In this document: positions 1 through 6,266 of the stretch, piece by piece | Position numbering within the stretch: the first letter of the stretch is position 1 | Layout: each line of letters opens with the position of its first letter | DNA from: Gemmatimonadota bacterium | GTDB lineage: Bacteria; Gemmatimonadota; Gemmatimonadetes; Longimicrobiales; Gaopeijiaceae | NCBI GenBank assembly: GCA_015492755.1 | Contig: WGEM01000435.1 | Span: forward strand, 1-6,356 | Reading direction: 5' to 3' | DNA: 6,356 nucleotides | Notes under the pieces: generated by a model | Told to the model about the DNA's origin: nothing | What the model saw: the letters and a program-made list of their open reading frames with translations, nothing else | The model's database searches: none | Made by a program: the position numbers and the translations under genes

Positions 1-1
1 C

Positions 2-457
2 TTCAGCACCACCAGCACGGTGGCGGCACTGCCCCTCACCCTGGAGGAGGCGCGCCGGAACTTGGACGTCTCCGAACCCGCAGCCGACCTGGTGCTGCCG
101 CTGGGGGCGTCCATGTACCGGCCGGGGAGCGCGCTCTTCCAGGGCGCGTCCATCGTGTTTCTCGCGCACCTCTTCGACGTCCCGTTCCCGGCGGCGGCGG
201 TGGGCGGCGCGGTGCTGGCCACTTTCCTCGTCTCCCTCACCGTGGCGCCGGTCCCGTCCTCCGGGGTGGTGACGCTGGCGCCGGCGCTGGACGCGGTGGG
301 CGTCCCGCTGGCGGGTCTGGCGATTCTCCTGGGGATCGACCGGATTCCGGATATGTTCCGGACGACGGCGAATCTCTGGGGTCAGATCACCGCGGCGGTG
401 CTGGTGGATCGGAAGGTGGTGCGCTCGCCGTCCGGATCCGCCACACCCCCCACGTGA
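2..457 (+). CDS. Dicarboxylate/amino acid:cation symporter (SDF/DAACS family), C-terminal part; 5' end outside window
   Basis: The frame is open from the left edge, so the gene starts upstream; a GTG at 20 lies inside the conserved core and is not the start. The first residues, FSTTSTVAALP, match the HP1 serine-rich motif of glutamate/dicarboxylate transporters (usual form FSTSSSAATLP). TM7 (LPLGAS... at about 98-130), HP2 and TM8 follow in the family order, and the protein ends shortly after TM8, as is usual. In TM8 the residues equivalent to GltPh D394 (350-352), R397 (359-361) and N401 (371-373) are kept. These bind the substrate amino group, the side-chain carboxylate and sodium respectively. 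The NMDGT sodium motif of TM7 reads YRPGS (116-130), and the D405 position is Gln (383-385). The family is an inner-membrane trimer that imports acidic amino acids or C4-dicarboxylates. Substrate and coupling ion are open here because most sodium ligands differ. The last 71 bp overlap the convergent gene. Confidence 0.88.
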   Translation, partial: FSTTSTVAALPLTLEEARRNLDVSEPAADLVLPLGASMYRPGSALFQGASIVFLAHLFDVPFPAAAVGGAVLATFLVSLTVAPVPSSGVVTLAPALDAVGVPLAGLAILLGIDRIPDMFRTTANLWGQITAAVLVDRKVVRSPSGSATPPT

Positions 458-1523
458 GCACCGGGAGCACGTAGACCAGGAGGAACCCCACGGTGAGCGT
501 GCCGTAGCCGCGCGCGATGAGGCCGATGAGGCCGAACCCGCTCAGCGCGGTGGCCACCAGCAGGAGTCCCACCGCCACGGCGGGACGTACCCAGCGGGCG
601 AGCTCACGGGCGCGCTCCGCTCGAAGCCCGTGGATCCGCTCGTTGAAGGCGTGGATGAGGCCGGCGCCCGTCTCGATGAGCGTTCCGAAGAGCACCACCT
701 GAAACGTGACCTGGAAGGCGCGGGAACCCAGGAGCTCCAGCAGGTCGTTGGCCGGCACGGTGGCGCCCAGGATCTCGGGGTAGCGCCCCACGGTGGCCAG
801 GAAGAAGAAGAGACCCGGCAGCATGGCCAGCGGCCCGGTGAGGGCGCCGGAAACCAGCGCCTCGCGGCGCGTGCGCTGCACCCGGAGCGTGGCCAGCACC
901 GGGGGGATCACCGCCAGATTGTATCCAGCGTAGCGGAGTCCGGCCCACACCCACCCACCGCCCACCGGTTCTGCGGCAAGGTTACTCCGGACCTCGGCGC
1001 CGAAGGTCTGGAGGCACCAGACGAGGAAGACCGCGTACACCACGTAGAGCACGAAGGACCACGCCGCGAAGAAGCGTTCGATGGACTCGTTGCCGCCGAA
1101 GACCAGCGCGCCCACCGCCACCATGATGAGGCCCACGCCGAGGCCGTAGGGGAGACCGAAGGTCTCCACGAAGATGGAACCGGCGGCGGCGGCCACCACC
1201 GCCAGCACGATGAGGAGGAGCGCCACGTAGCACCCCTCGAAGAGCACCCATCCCGGACCCAGGAGGTGCTGGAAGAAGTGCCGGTAGTCGTACGCCTTCC
1301 AGAGGCGGGCCAGCTCGAAGGTGGCCATGGAGACCGCGCTGAACACTACCGTCGTGACCGCGATGGCCAGAATCCCGCCCAGCGGCCCCTGGGTGAGGAA
1401 GAACTCCACAAGCTCGCGGCCGGTCCCGTAGCCGCCGGCGATGACGACGGACTGGAAGACGAGCCCGGGAAGGACGTAGCGCCGGAAGGCGGAAGCGGAC
1501 GATCCGGATGTGGAGAGGGTCAC
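387..1523 (-). CDS. YkvI-like polytopic membrane protein (COG3949, APC-superfamily-like putative transporter)
   Basis: This 378-residue protein has about ten hydrophobic segments separated by short charged loops. I see them near residues 17-35, 47-72, the stretch after GPGW, the one after LPYG, the one starting FFAAWSF, GLRYAGYNLAVIPP, the GALTGPL segment, FQVTFQVVLFG, the segment after WVRPAV, and TLTVGFLLVYV. Near the N-terminus it has GGYGTGRELVEFF (30-42), an unwound-helix type glycine motif resembling the GAGFATGQEIVQFF region of YkvI proteins. No substrate is established for this family; a sodium- or proton-coupled solute carrier is inferred from the fold. The GTG start at 1523 is chosen because it immediately precedes the conserved N-terminus. 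The frame stays open to 1823, but that extension is charged, Arg/Ala/Pro-rich, has no membrane segment and runs antisense through the next gene's signal peptide. Only a weak GAAGAG lies upstream as a ribosome site. The stop at 387-389 lies inside the symporter gene. Confidence 0.8.
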   Translation of the reverse strand: MTLSTSGSSASAFRRYVLPGLVFQSVVIAGGYGTGRELVEFFLTQGPLGGILAIAVTTVVFSAVSMATFELARLWKAYDYRHFFQHLLGPGWVLFEGCYVALLLIVLAVVAAAAGSIFVETFGLPYGLGVGLIMVAVGALVFGGNESIERFFAAWSFVLYVVYAVFLVWCLQTFGAEVRSNLAAEPVGGGWVWAGLRYAGYNLAVIPPVLATLRVQRTRREALVSGALTGPLAMLPGLFFFLATVGRYPEILGATVPANDLLELLGSRAFQVTFQVVLFGTLIETGAGLIHAFNERIHGLRAERARELARWVRPAVAVGLLLVATALSGFGLIGLIARGYGTLTVGFLLVYVLPVLTWGVWRIRTASAPPSDPPAPPR

Positions 1524-1572
1524 GGTGCTGGCTCTTCGGTGCGTCAGGGTGGGGACGACGACGGCGCCGTCC

Positions 1573-1601
1573 GTAATGGCCCGCGGCGGGCCCCGTCGCA
1601 A
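1573..1601 (-). promoter_or_regulatory. Candidate promoter for the YkvI-like gene
   Basis: Read on the minus strand, TTGCGA (1601-1596) and CATTAC (1578-1573) are separated by 17 nt, about 50 nt upstream of the GTG start at 1523. The match to a housekeeping consensus is only 4/6 and 3/6. The phylum is unknown, so this is a weak call. Confidence 0.22.
1578..1592. repeat. 15-bp GC-rich dyad in the divergent intergenic region
   Basis: GGCCCGC (1578-1584) and GCGGGCC (1586-1592) are perfect inverted 7-bp arms around one central G. The dyad fills most of the spacer of the candidate minus-strand promoter, which would suit a repressor or a MerR-type activator. In DNA this rich in G and C, chance is also plausible. 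A transcription terminator is unlikely because no T tract follows on either strand. Confidence 0.3.
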
Positions 1602-1632
1602 GGTTCGCCGCGCGGCCGACGCCACCCTCGCC

Positions 1633-1662
1633 TTGACCGGAGCCCCGTGGGCACCCGATCCT
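1633..1662 (+). promoter_or_regulatory. Candidate promoter for the three-gene plus-strand operon
   Basis: TTGACC (1633-1638) is a 5/6 match to a -35 box. After 18 nt comes GATCCT (1657-1662), only a 3/6 match to a -10 box. It lies about 37 nt upstream of the GTG at 1699, in the only non-coding space ahead of the operon. Confidence 0.25.
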
Positions 1663-1686
1663 GCCGGACCCCGACCGTCCTCGATC

Positions 1687-1693
1687 AAGGAGA
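1687..1693 (+). promoter_or_regulatory. Ribosome binding site that fixes the amidohydrolase start
   Basis: AAGGAGA with GGAG at 1689-1692 sits 6 nt before the GTG at 1699. It is the only strong Shine-Dalgarno match between 1510 and the signal peptide, and it decides for this start over the in-frame ATG at 1510. Confidence 0.75.
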
Positions 1694-1698
1694 TCGTT

Positions 1699-3390
1699 GT
1701 GTCCGGCACCTCGTCCCACGGCCCCGCTCCTCCGCCGGCGCGTGCCGCCGCGACGTACCTGCTGGCGCTCCTGGTGGCGCTGGCGTGGCCCGCCACCGCC
1801 GGCGCCCAGTCACCACCGGACACCCCTCCCGCCTACGACGTGGTCATCCGCGGCGGCAGGGTGCTGGACGGGGCGGGGAACCCGTGGATCCGCGCCGACG
1901 TGGCGGTGCGCGCCGGGCGCATCGTGCGGGTGGGTCACGTGGAGGGGCGAGGCCGCACCGAGATCGACGCCCGCGGCCGGTACGTGACGCCGGGCTTCAT
2001 CGACATGATGGATCAGTCCGGCGCCGTCCTCCCCAGGAACGGCATGGCGGAGAACAAGATCCGCATGGGCGTCACCAGCGCCATCGGCGGCGAGGGGGGC
2101 ACGCCGGTGCCCGCCGACAGCATCGAGGCTTACTTCCGCCGCCTGGAGGAGCAGGGGATCTCCATCAACTTCGGCTCCTACTTCTCCGCCACGCAGGCCC
2201 GCGTGGCTGTGCTGGGCCGTGTGGCGCGGGCGCCTGACACCGGCGAGCTGGAGCGGATGCAGGCCATCATGGAGCGCGCCATGCGCCAGGGCGCCATGGG
2301 GATGACCACCGCGCTGATCTATCCGCCCTCCTCCTACGCCGGCACCGACGAGCTGGTGGCGCTGGCGCGGGTGGCGGCACGGCACGGGGGCATCTACGCC
2401 AGCCACATCCGCGACGAGGGGAGGGGCTTGGTGGGTGCGGTACGGGAGGCCATCGAGATCGGTGAGCGCGCGGGGATCCCGGTGGAGATCTTTCACTTCA
2501 AGGCCGCCTACCAGCCCGGCTGGGGCACGCTCATCCGGGAGGCGGCGGCGGAGATCGAGGCGGCGCGCAGCCGGGGGGTGGATGTGGCCGCGGACCTCTA
2601 CCCCTACACCGCGGGCGGCACCGGCCTGGAGGCGACGATTCCCTCGTGGGCCTTCGACGGCGGCACCGACTCGTTGCGGGCGCGTCTCGCCCGCCCCGAC
2701 GTGCGGGAGCGTCTGAAGCGAGAGCTGGAGACGGGCTCGCCCGGATGGTGGAACATCGTGGAGGCCGCCGGCGGCTGGGAGGGGATCGTCCTGGTGAACG
2801 CCCGAAACCTCGCCAACGCGCATCTGGAGGGGCGGAGCATCGCCGACATCGCCCGGGAGCTGGGCAAGGAGCCCGCCGACGCCGCGTGGGATCTGGTGCT
2901 GGAGGGAGAGGGCCGCGTCATGGCCATCTATCACATGATGAGCGAGGATGACGTTCGCTGGGCCATCACGCTTCCCTGGACGAGCATCGGTTCCGACGCC
3001 GGCGCGGCGCTCCGCCCGGGTGGGCCCGACGTACTGGGGCTTCCGCACCCCAGAAGCTACGGGACCTTCCCCCGCGTGCTGGCGCGCTACGTGCGTGACG
3101 AGCGCGTCCTCGCGCTTCCCGAGGCGGTGCGGAAGATGACGTCCTGGCCCGCCACCCGCATGCGACTCACGCGGCGAGGCGTCCTGAAGGAAGGGATGTG
3201 GGCGGACGTGGTGGTCTTCGACCTGGAGCGCGTGCAGGACCACGCCACGTACGACGAGCCGGTGCGCTTTCCGGCGGGGATCGACTGGGTGTTGGTGAAC
3301 GGCCAGGTGGTGCTGGAGCCCGGCGGCGTCCACACGGGGGCGCGGCCGGGGCAGGTGCTCTACGGACCCGGGAGGAGGGTTGACCGATGA
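1699..3390 (+). CDS. Secreted D-aminoacylase-like amidohydrolase (N-acyl-D-amino-acid deacylase family) with altered metal ligands
   Basis: This 563-residue protein begins with a Sec signal peptide: a hydrophobic core around 20-30 and a likely cleavage after AGA (34-36). The mature enzyme should therefore act in the periplasm or outside the cell. The N-terminal beta-sandwich strand (YDVVIRGGRVLDGAGNP) and the C-terminal GMWADVVVFD segment are typical of D-aminoacylase and dihydroorotase-like amidohydrolases. Classical members hydrolyse N-acyl-D-amino acids to a D-amino acid and a fatty or acetic acid. Retained are His236 (SHIRDE), His266 (EIFHFK) and Asp433 (IGSDAG), matching the later metal ligands and the catalytic Asp. 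The first HxH is replaced: PGFID is followed by M-M-D-Q, so the His positions are Met104 and Gln106. The bridging Cys position is Glu132 (GGEGG). I recall a subgroup with PGFIDMLGQS-like motifs, so this looks like lineage divergence rather than decay, but the reaction is uncertain. The start is GTG with a good ribosome site; the stop overlaps the next start as ATGA. Confidence 0.87.
   Translation: MSGTSSHGPAPPPARAAATYLLALLVALAWPATAGAQSPPDTPPAYDVVIRGGRVLDGAGNPWIRADVAVRAGRIVRVGHVEGRGRTEIDARGRYVTPGFIDMMDQSGAVLPRNGMAENKIRMGVTSAIGGEGGTPVPADSIEAYFRRLEEQGISINFGSYFSATQARVAVLGRVARAPDTGELERMQAIMERAMRQGAMGMTTALIYPPSSYAGTDELVALARVAARHGGIYASHIRDEGRGLVGAVREAIEIGERAGIPVEIFHFKAAYQPGWGTLIREAAAEIEAARSRGVDVAADLYPYTAGGTGLEATIPSWAFDGGTDSLRARLARPDVRERLKRELETGSPGWWNIVEAAGGWEGIVLVNARNLANAHLEGRSIADIARELGKEPADAAWDLVLEGEGRVMAIYHMMSEDDVRWAITLPWTSIGSDAGAALRPGGPDVLGLPHPRSYGTFPRVLARYVRDERVLALPEAVRKMTSWPATRMRLTRRGVLKEGMWADVVVFDLERVQDHATYDEPVRFPAGIDWVLVNGQVVLEPGGVHTGARPGQVLYGPGRRVDR
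3371..3378 (+). promoter_or_regulatory. Strong ribosome binding site for the serine hydrolase
   Basis: GGAGGAGG lies inside the last codons of the amidohydrolase gene, 8 nt before the ATG at 3387. Combined with the ATGA overlap at 3387-3390, it points to efficient or coupled translation of the second operon gene. Confidence 0.75.
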
Positions 3391-4610
3391 AGAGGGCCCA
3401 CCGAGACCGGCCCTGCGGCGGACGACGCGTGAGCGTGGCGTGGACGGCGTGGCTGGCGGTGGGTGCGCTGGGAGGCGCGGCCCCCGCGCTCCCTGCACAG
3501 ATCGCACCTCCGGCACCCTCCGGGGTGGACCGCGTCGTGGCGCGCCTGGAGCCGGAGATCCGCCGCGCCATGATCGAGGGGAAGATCCCCTCGCTCACGG
3601 TGGCGCTCACCGACCGTGCCGGCACGCTGTGGAGCGGTGCCTACGGGGAGTCGAACCTCTGGGCGCGCACCCCCGCGACGCGGGAGACCGTGTATCTCAT
3701 CGGCTCCACCTTCAAGGCGCAGTCCACCGTGGCGCTCCTTCAGCAGATGGAGGCGGGCGCCTTCGCGCTGGACGATCCGGTGCGGAACTACCTGGGCGAG
3801 GGCATCGCCATCCGTGGCGAGGCCCCGGACCGGCCCGTCACCTTCCGTCACCTCCTCACACACACCTCGGGGATGCCCGCCGACTTCGGACCGCACCCGG
3901 TCTGGGGCGAGACGGCGCCCCTTCCGCTGGGGGACTACCTGCGCGACTCGCTGCGGGTGGTCCGGCCGCCGGGCGAGGCCTTCGAGTACTCCAACATGGC
4001 CTACACGCTCATCGCGCACCTGGTGGAGCGCTTCTCCGGCGTCCCGTACAAACGCTACGTGCGCGAGCGCGTGTGGGCGCCGCTGGGAATGGACGACACC
4101 GCCTTCGAACCCACGCCGGCCATGGAGGAGCGCCTGGCGGTGCCCTACGTTCCCGATGAGAAGACGGGGCGGAATGCCCCGACGGTGCGGCTCAAAGCCA
4201 ACGTCTGGCCGGCGGGGATCGTCTACGGGACGATCCACGATCAGGCGGCGTGGGTGCGCTTCAACCTGGGTGACGGATCCGTGGGTGACGTGCGGGTGCT
4301 CCGTCCGGAGACCATGGACGAGATGCACCGCCTCCAGTTTCCCGAGTTCGAGGGGCAGGGGATGGGCGGCGGTTGGGGCTACCGCCACCCGGGGTACGGC
4401 CTCACGTGGTGGGTCTCGGAGCGGGATGGAGAGCGCTTCTTCGCGCACTCCGGGAGCGTTCCCGGGTACACGGCCTTCGTCTCGGGCAACCGCACCCGCG
4501 GATTCGGGATTGCGCTCCTCACCAACGGCCACCGGGCGCATCCCCATCTGGTGCGCATCACCCGGCTGGCCCTGGACCTCATGGCGGAGGAACTCGAGCG
4601 ATCACGATGA
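3387..4610 (+). CDS. Secreted serine hydrolase, class C beta-lactamase family (PF00144-type)
   Basis: This 407-residue protein has an N-terminal signal peptide: an Arg-rich n-region, a hydrophobic stretch at about 17-32, and probable cleavage after ALPA at residue 37. It is therefore probably periplasmic. The active-site set of the family is complete: Ser107-x-x-Lys110 (GSTFKAQ), Tyr201-Ser-Asn203 (FEYSNMAY), and His354-Ser-Gly (FFAHSGSVPG) in place of KTG. It ends soon after the catalytic domain, with no lipocalin or other C-terminal domain. Family members include AmpC-type beta-lactamases, DD-peptidases, D-aminopeptidases and esterases. HxG in place of KTG is common in the peptidase/esterase branches, so antibiotic resistance should not be assumed. 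The neighbouring D-aminoacylase-like gene suggests a D-amino acid peptide substrate (inference). Start and stop both overlap neighbours by 4 bp (ATGA). A GTG 14 codons downstream (residue 15) is an alternative start that would shorten the n-region; the strong ribosome site favours ATG 3387. Confidence 0.88.
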   Translation: MKRAHRDRPCGGRRVSVAWTAWLAVGALGGAAPALPAQIAPPAPSGVDRVVARLEPEIRRAMIEGKIPSLTVALTDRAGTLWSGAYGESNLWARTPATRETVYLIGSTFKAQSTVALLQQMEAGAFALDDPVRNYLGEGIAIRGEAPDRPVTFRHLLTHTSGMPADFGPHPVWGETAPLPLGDYLRDSLRVVRPPGEAFEYSNMAYTLIAHLVERFSGVPYKRYVRERVWAPLGMDDTAFEPTPAMEERLAVPYVPDEKTGRNAPTVRLKANVWPAGIVYGTIHDQAAWVRFNLGDGSVGDVRVLRPETMDEMHRLQFPEFEGQGMGGGWGYRHPGYGLTWWVSERDGERFFAHSGSVPGYTAFVSGNRTRGFGIALLTNGHRAHPHLVRITRLALDLMAEELERSR

Positions 4611-5890
4611 ACGGATTCACCGATCACTGGTGGGGGCTGGCGTCGGCGCTGGCCCTCCTGGCGCTGGCGGCGTGGATCGCCGACTGGCTCACCACGCGGA
4701 TCTTCCGGGGCACCGTCCGCCGCATCGCACAGCGGACCAGGTCCACCTGGGACGACCGCATCATCGAGCGGAAGGTGTTTGCCCGCATCGCCCACACGGT
4801 GCCGGCGGCCATCATCTACTACGGGATCAGTCCTGCCCTGGGCGTCACCCCCGCCGAGGCGGCCCAGGCCACGGACTTCTCCGCGATCCTCATCGCGTGG
4901 ACGCTGGTGCGGCGTGTGGCGGCGTCGTTCATCGTCATCACGTTGGCGGTGGCGTTCTCGTCGTTCCTGAACGCCGTCAACGACATCTACAACGAGACGT
5001 ACCCCTTCGCGAAGTCGAGGCCCATCAAGGGCTACCTCCAGGTGGTGAGCCTTCTGGCCTACATCACCGCGGTCGTAGTGGTGGTCTCCATCCTGGCGGA
5101 AAAGTCGCCGGTGGTCTTCCTCTCCGGCCTGGGCGCGCTCACGGCGGTGCTCATGCTGGTCTTCCGGGACACGATCCTCTCGCTGGTGGCCAGCATCCAG
5201 ATCATGTCCAACGACATGATCCGCATCGGCGACTGGATCGAAATGCCCCAGGCCAACGCAGACGGCGACGTCATCGACATCGCGCTGCACACGGTGAAGG
5301 TCCAGAACTGGGACAAGACCATCACCACCATCCCGACGCATCGCTTCATCGGCGACTCGTTCAAGAACTGGCGGGGGATGACGGAGTCGGGGGCGCGGCG
5401 GATCAAGCGCGCCATCCGCATCGACATGACCTCGGTGCACTTCCTGAGCGACGAGGAGGTGGAGCGGCTCTCGCGCCTCGAACTCCTCCGCGATTACATG
5501 CGGCGCAAGCGGGCGGAGATCGAGGAGTACAACCGGCGCAAGGCCGAGGGTCTGGAACCCGACGTGGTTCCCGAGGTGCGTCGCCTGACGAACCTGGGCA
5601 CCTTCCGCGCCTACCTCACCGAGTACCTCCGCACCCATCCCCAGACCCACAAGGAGATGACGCTCCTGGTGCGCCAGCTCCCTCCAGGGCCCGACGGGAT
5701 CCCCATCGAGATCTACTGTTTCTCCAACGACACCGACTGGGGGCGCTACGAGGCGTTCCAGGCCGACATCTTCGACCACGTCATCGCCGTCCTCCCGGAG
5801 TTCGGGCTGCGGCCCTTCCAGGAGCCTACCGGCGCGGACTGGCGCGAGGCCGGTGGCCTGCACCCGTCCGGAGCCCCTTCGGCGCCGTAG
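4607..5890 (+). CDS. ybdG: Mechanosensitive channel, MscS superfamily, YbdG/MscM-like miniconductance type
   Basis: This 427-residue protein is close in length to E. coli YbdG (about 415). About five membrane helices come first: roughly 8-27, 63-82, two around 92-125, and 145-163 (GYLQVV...). The pore helix and cytoplasmic entry follow: FLSGLGALTAVLMLVFRD (171-188), then SIQIMSNDMIRIGDWIEMP (196-214). The beta-domain segments GDVIDIALHTVKVQNWDKT, TTIPTHRFI and SFKNWRGM are near-signature for YbdG. A charged insertion rich in Glu, Arg and Lys sits near 283-315, before a final alpha/beta domain ending in EFGLRPFQEPTGADW. Members are inner-membrane channels that open on hypo-osmotic shock and release small solutes. 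The ATG overlaps the upstream stop (ATGA at 4607-4610), indicating translational coupling; GGAGGA at 4586-4591 is rather far (15 nt) to be the main ribosome site. The last ~21 codons overlap the convergent permease gene. Identification is firm; conductance and physiological role are inferred. Confidence 0.92.
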   Translation: MNGFTDHWWGLASALALLALAAWIADWLTTRIFRGTVRRIAQRTRSTWDDRIIERKVFARIAHTVPAAIIYYGISPALGVTPAEAAQATDFSAILIAWTLVRRVAASFIVITLAVAFSSFLNAVNDIYNETYPFAKSRPIKGYLQVVSLLAYITAVVVVVSILAEKSPVVFLSGLGALTAVLMLVFRDTILSLVASIQIMSNDMIRIGDWIEMPQANADGDVIDIALHTVKVQNWDKTITTIPTHRFIGDSFKNWRGMTESGARRIKRAIRIDMTSVHFLSDEEVERLSRLELLRDYMRRKRAEIEEYNRRKAEGLEPDVVPEVRRLTNLGTFRAYLTEYLRTHPQTHKEMTLLVRQLPPGPDGIPIEIYCFSNDTDWGRYEAFQADIFDHVIAVLPEFGLRPFQEPTGADWREAGGLHPSGAPSAP

Positions 5891-6266
5891 CGCGCTCCAC
5901 CACACCCAGCGCCAGGTCCACCAGGAAGGCCAGCAGCGCGGCGGGGATGGCGCCGGCCAGGATCATGCGCGTGTCGGAGAGCGCCAGCCCCGCCACGATG
6001 GGATCCCCCAGCCCTCCGGCACCGATGAAGGCCGCCAGCGTGGCGGTGCCCACGTTGATGACCGCTGCGGTGCGCACCCCCGCCATGATGGTGGGCGCCG
6101 CCAGCGGGAGGCGCACGTGGCGGAGGAGCTGGCCGTCCGTCATCCCCAGCGCCCGCGCCGCGTCCACCGCCTCCGGGTCGGCGTCGCGCACACCGGTGTA
6201 GGTGTTCCGCACGATGGGGAGGAGCGCGTAAAGGAAGAGCGCCGCGATGGCGGGAGCGACGCCGAC
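5826..6266 (-). CDS. Osmoprotectant (glycine betaine/choline-type) ABC transporter permease, C-terminal part; N-terminus lost at inverted-repeat junction
   Basis: About 146 residues of a BPD_transp_1 permease are readable, from VGVAPAIAALFLYALLP to the stop at 5826-5828. The run LPIVRNTYTGVRDADPEAV, the EAA-loop (DAARALGMT... then RLPLAAP), and the segments AAFIGAGGLGDPIVAGLAL and GAIPAALLAFLVD are close to OpuBB/OpuCB/YehW-type membrane subunits. These form the inner-membrane channel of ATP-driven betaine, carnitine or choline importers. No substrate-binding domain is fused at the C-terminus, so it would be a separate gene or at the missing N-terminal end. The frame stays open to 6326 with a GTG there, but residues beyond about 6256-6266 come from a reverse-complement copy of 6087-6187 and resemble no permease. 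The apparent 166-residue protein with that start is therefore not real. Expected partners (ATPase, binding protein) are not in the window. The 3' end overlaps the channel gene by 65 bp. Confidence 0.85.
   Translation of the reverse strand, partial: VGVAPAIAALFLYALLPIVRNTYTGVRDADPEAVDAARALGMTDGQLLRHVRLPLAAPTIMAGVRTAAVINVGTATLAAFIGAGGLGDPIVAGLALSDTRMILAGAIPAALLAFLVDLALGVVERATAPKGLRTGAGHRPRASPRR
6087..6187 (+). repeat. Left arm of a perfect 101-bp inverted repeat (native copy, inside permease gene)
   Basis: Bases 6087-6187 are the exact reverse complement of 6256-6356, with no mismatch; the pairing stops at 6188/6255. This arm encodes, on the minus strand, the expected permease EAA-loop region, so it is the original copy. 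The spacer is 68 bp (6188-6255). Confidence 0.97.

Noticed and set aside
1510..1698. Longer start (ATG 1510) for the amidohydrolase.
   Set aside because: It would put about 63 Arg/Ala/Pro-rich residues before a good signal peptide, overlap the start of the divergent gene, and ignore the AAGGAGA placed 6 nt before GTG 1699.
1524..1823. N-terminal extension of the YkvI-like protein up to 1823 on the minus strand.
   Set aside because: The extra 100 residues have no membrane segment or family resemblance and are antisense to the amidohydrolase signal peptide; the frame is open because of high GC content.
630..2237. Long plus-strand open frame of 535 codons.
   Set aside because: It runs antisense to the YkvI-like gene and out of frame through the amidohydrolase. 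Its composition (Arg, Gly, His, Glu rich, no domains) is that of a shadow frame in GC-rich DNA.
3387..4610. Calling the serine hydrolase an antibiotic-resistance beta-lactamase.
   Set aside because: The SxxK, YxN and HxG motifs are shared with peptidases and esterases of the same fold, and the context suggests a housekeeping or catabolic role.
1810..5905. Long minus-strand open frames (1810-3516, 3360-4547, 4379-5905) opposite the operon.
   Set aside because: Each is antisense to a clearly recognised gene, is rich in Arg, His, Gly, Pro and Asp, and shows no domain, signal or membrane pattern.
3616..6201. 861-codon plus-strand open frame.
   Set aside because: It is out of frame with the serine hydrolase and channel genes and composed of Arg/Ser/Pro-rich low-complexity sequence; an artefact of codon bias.
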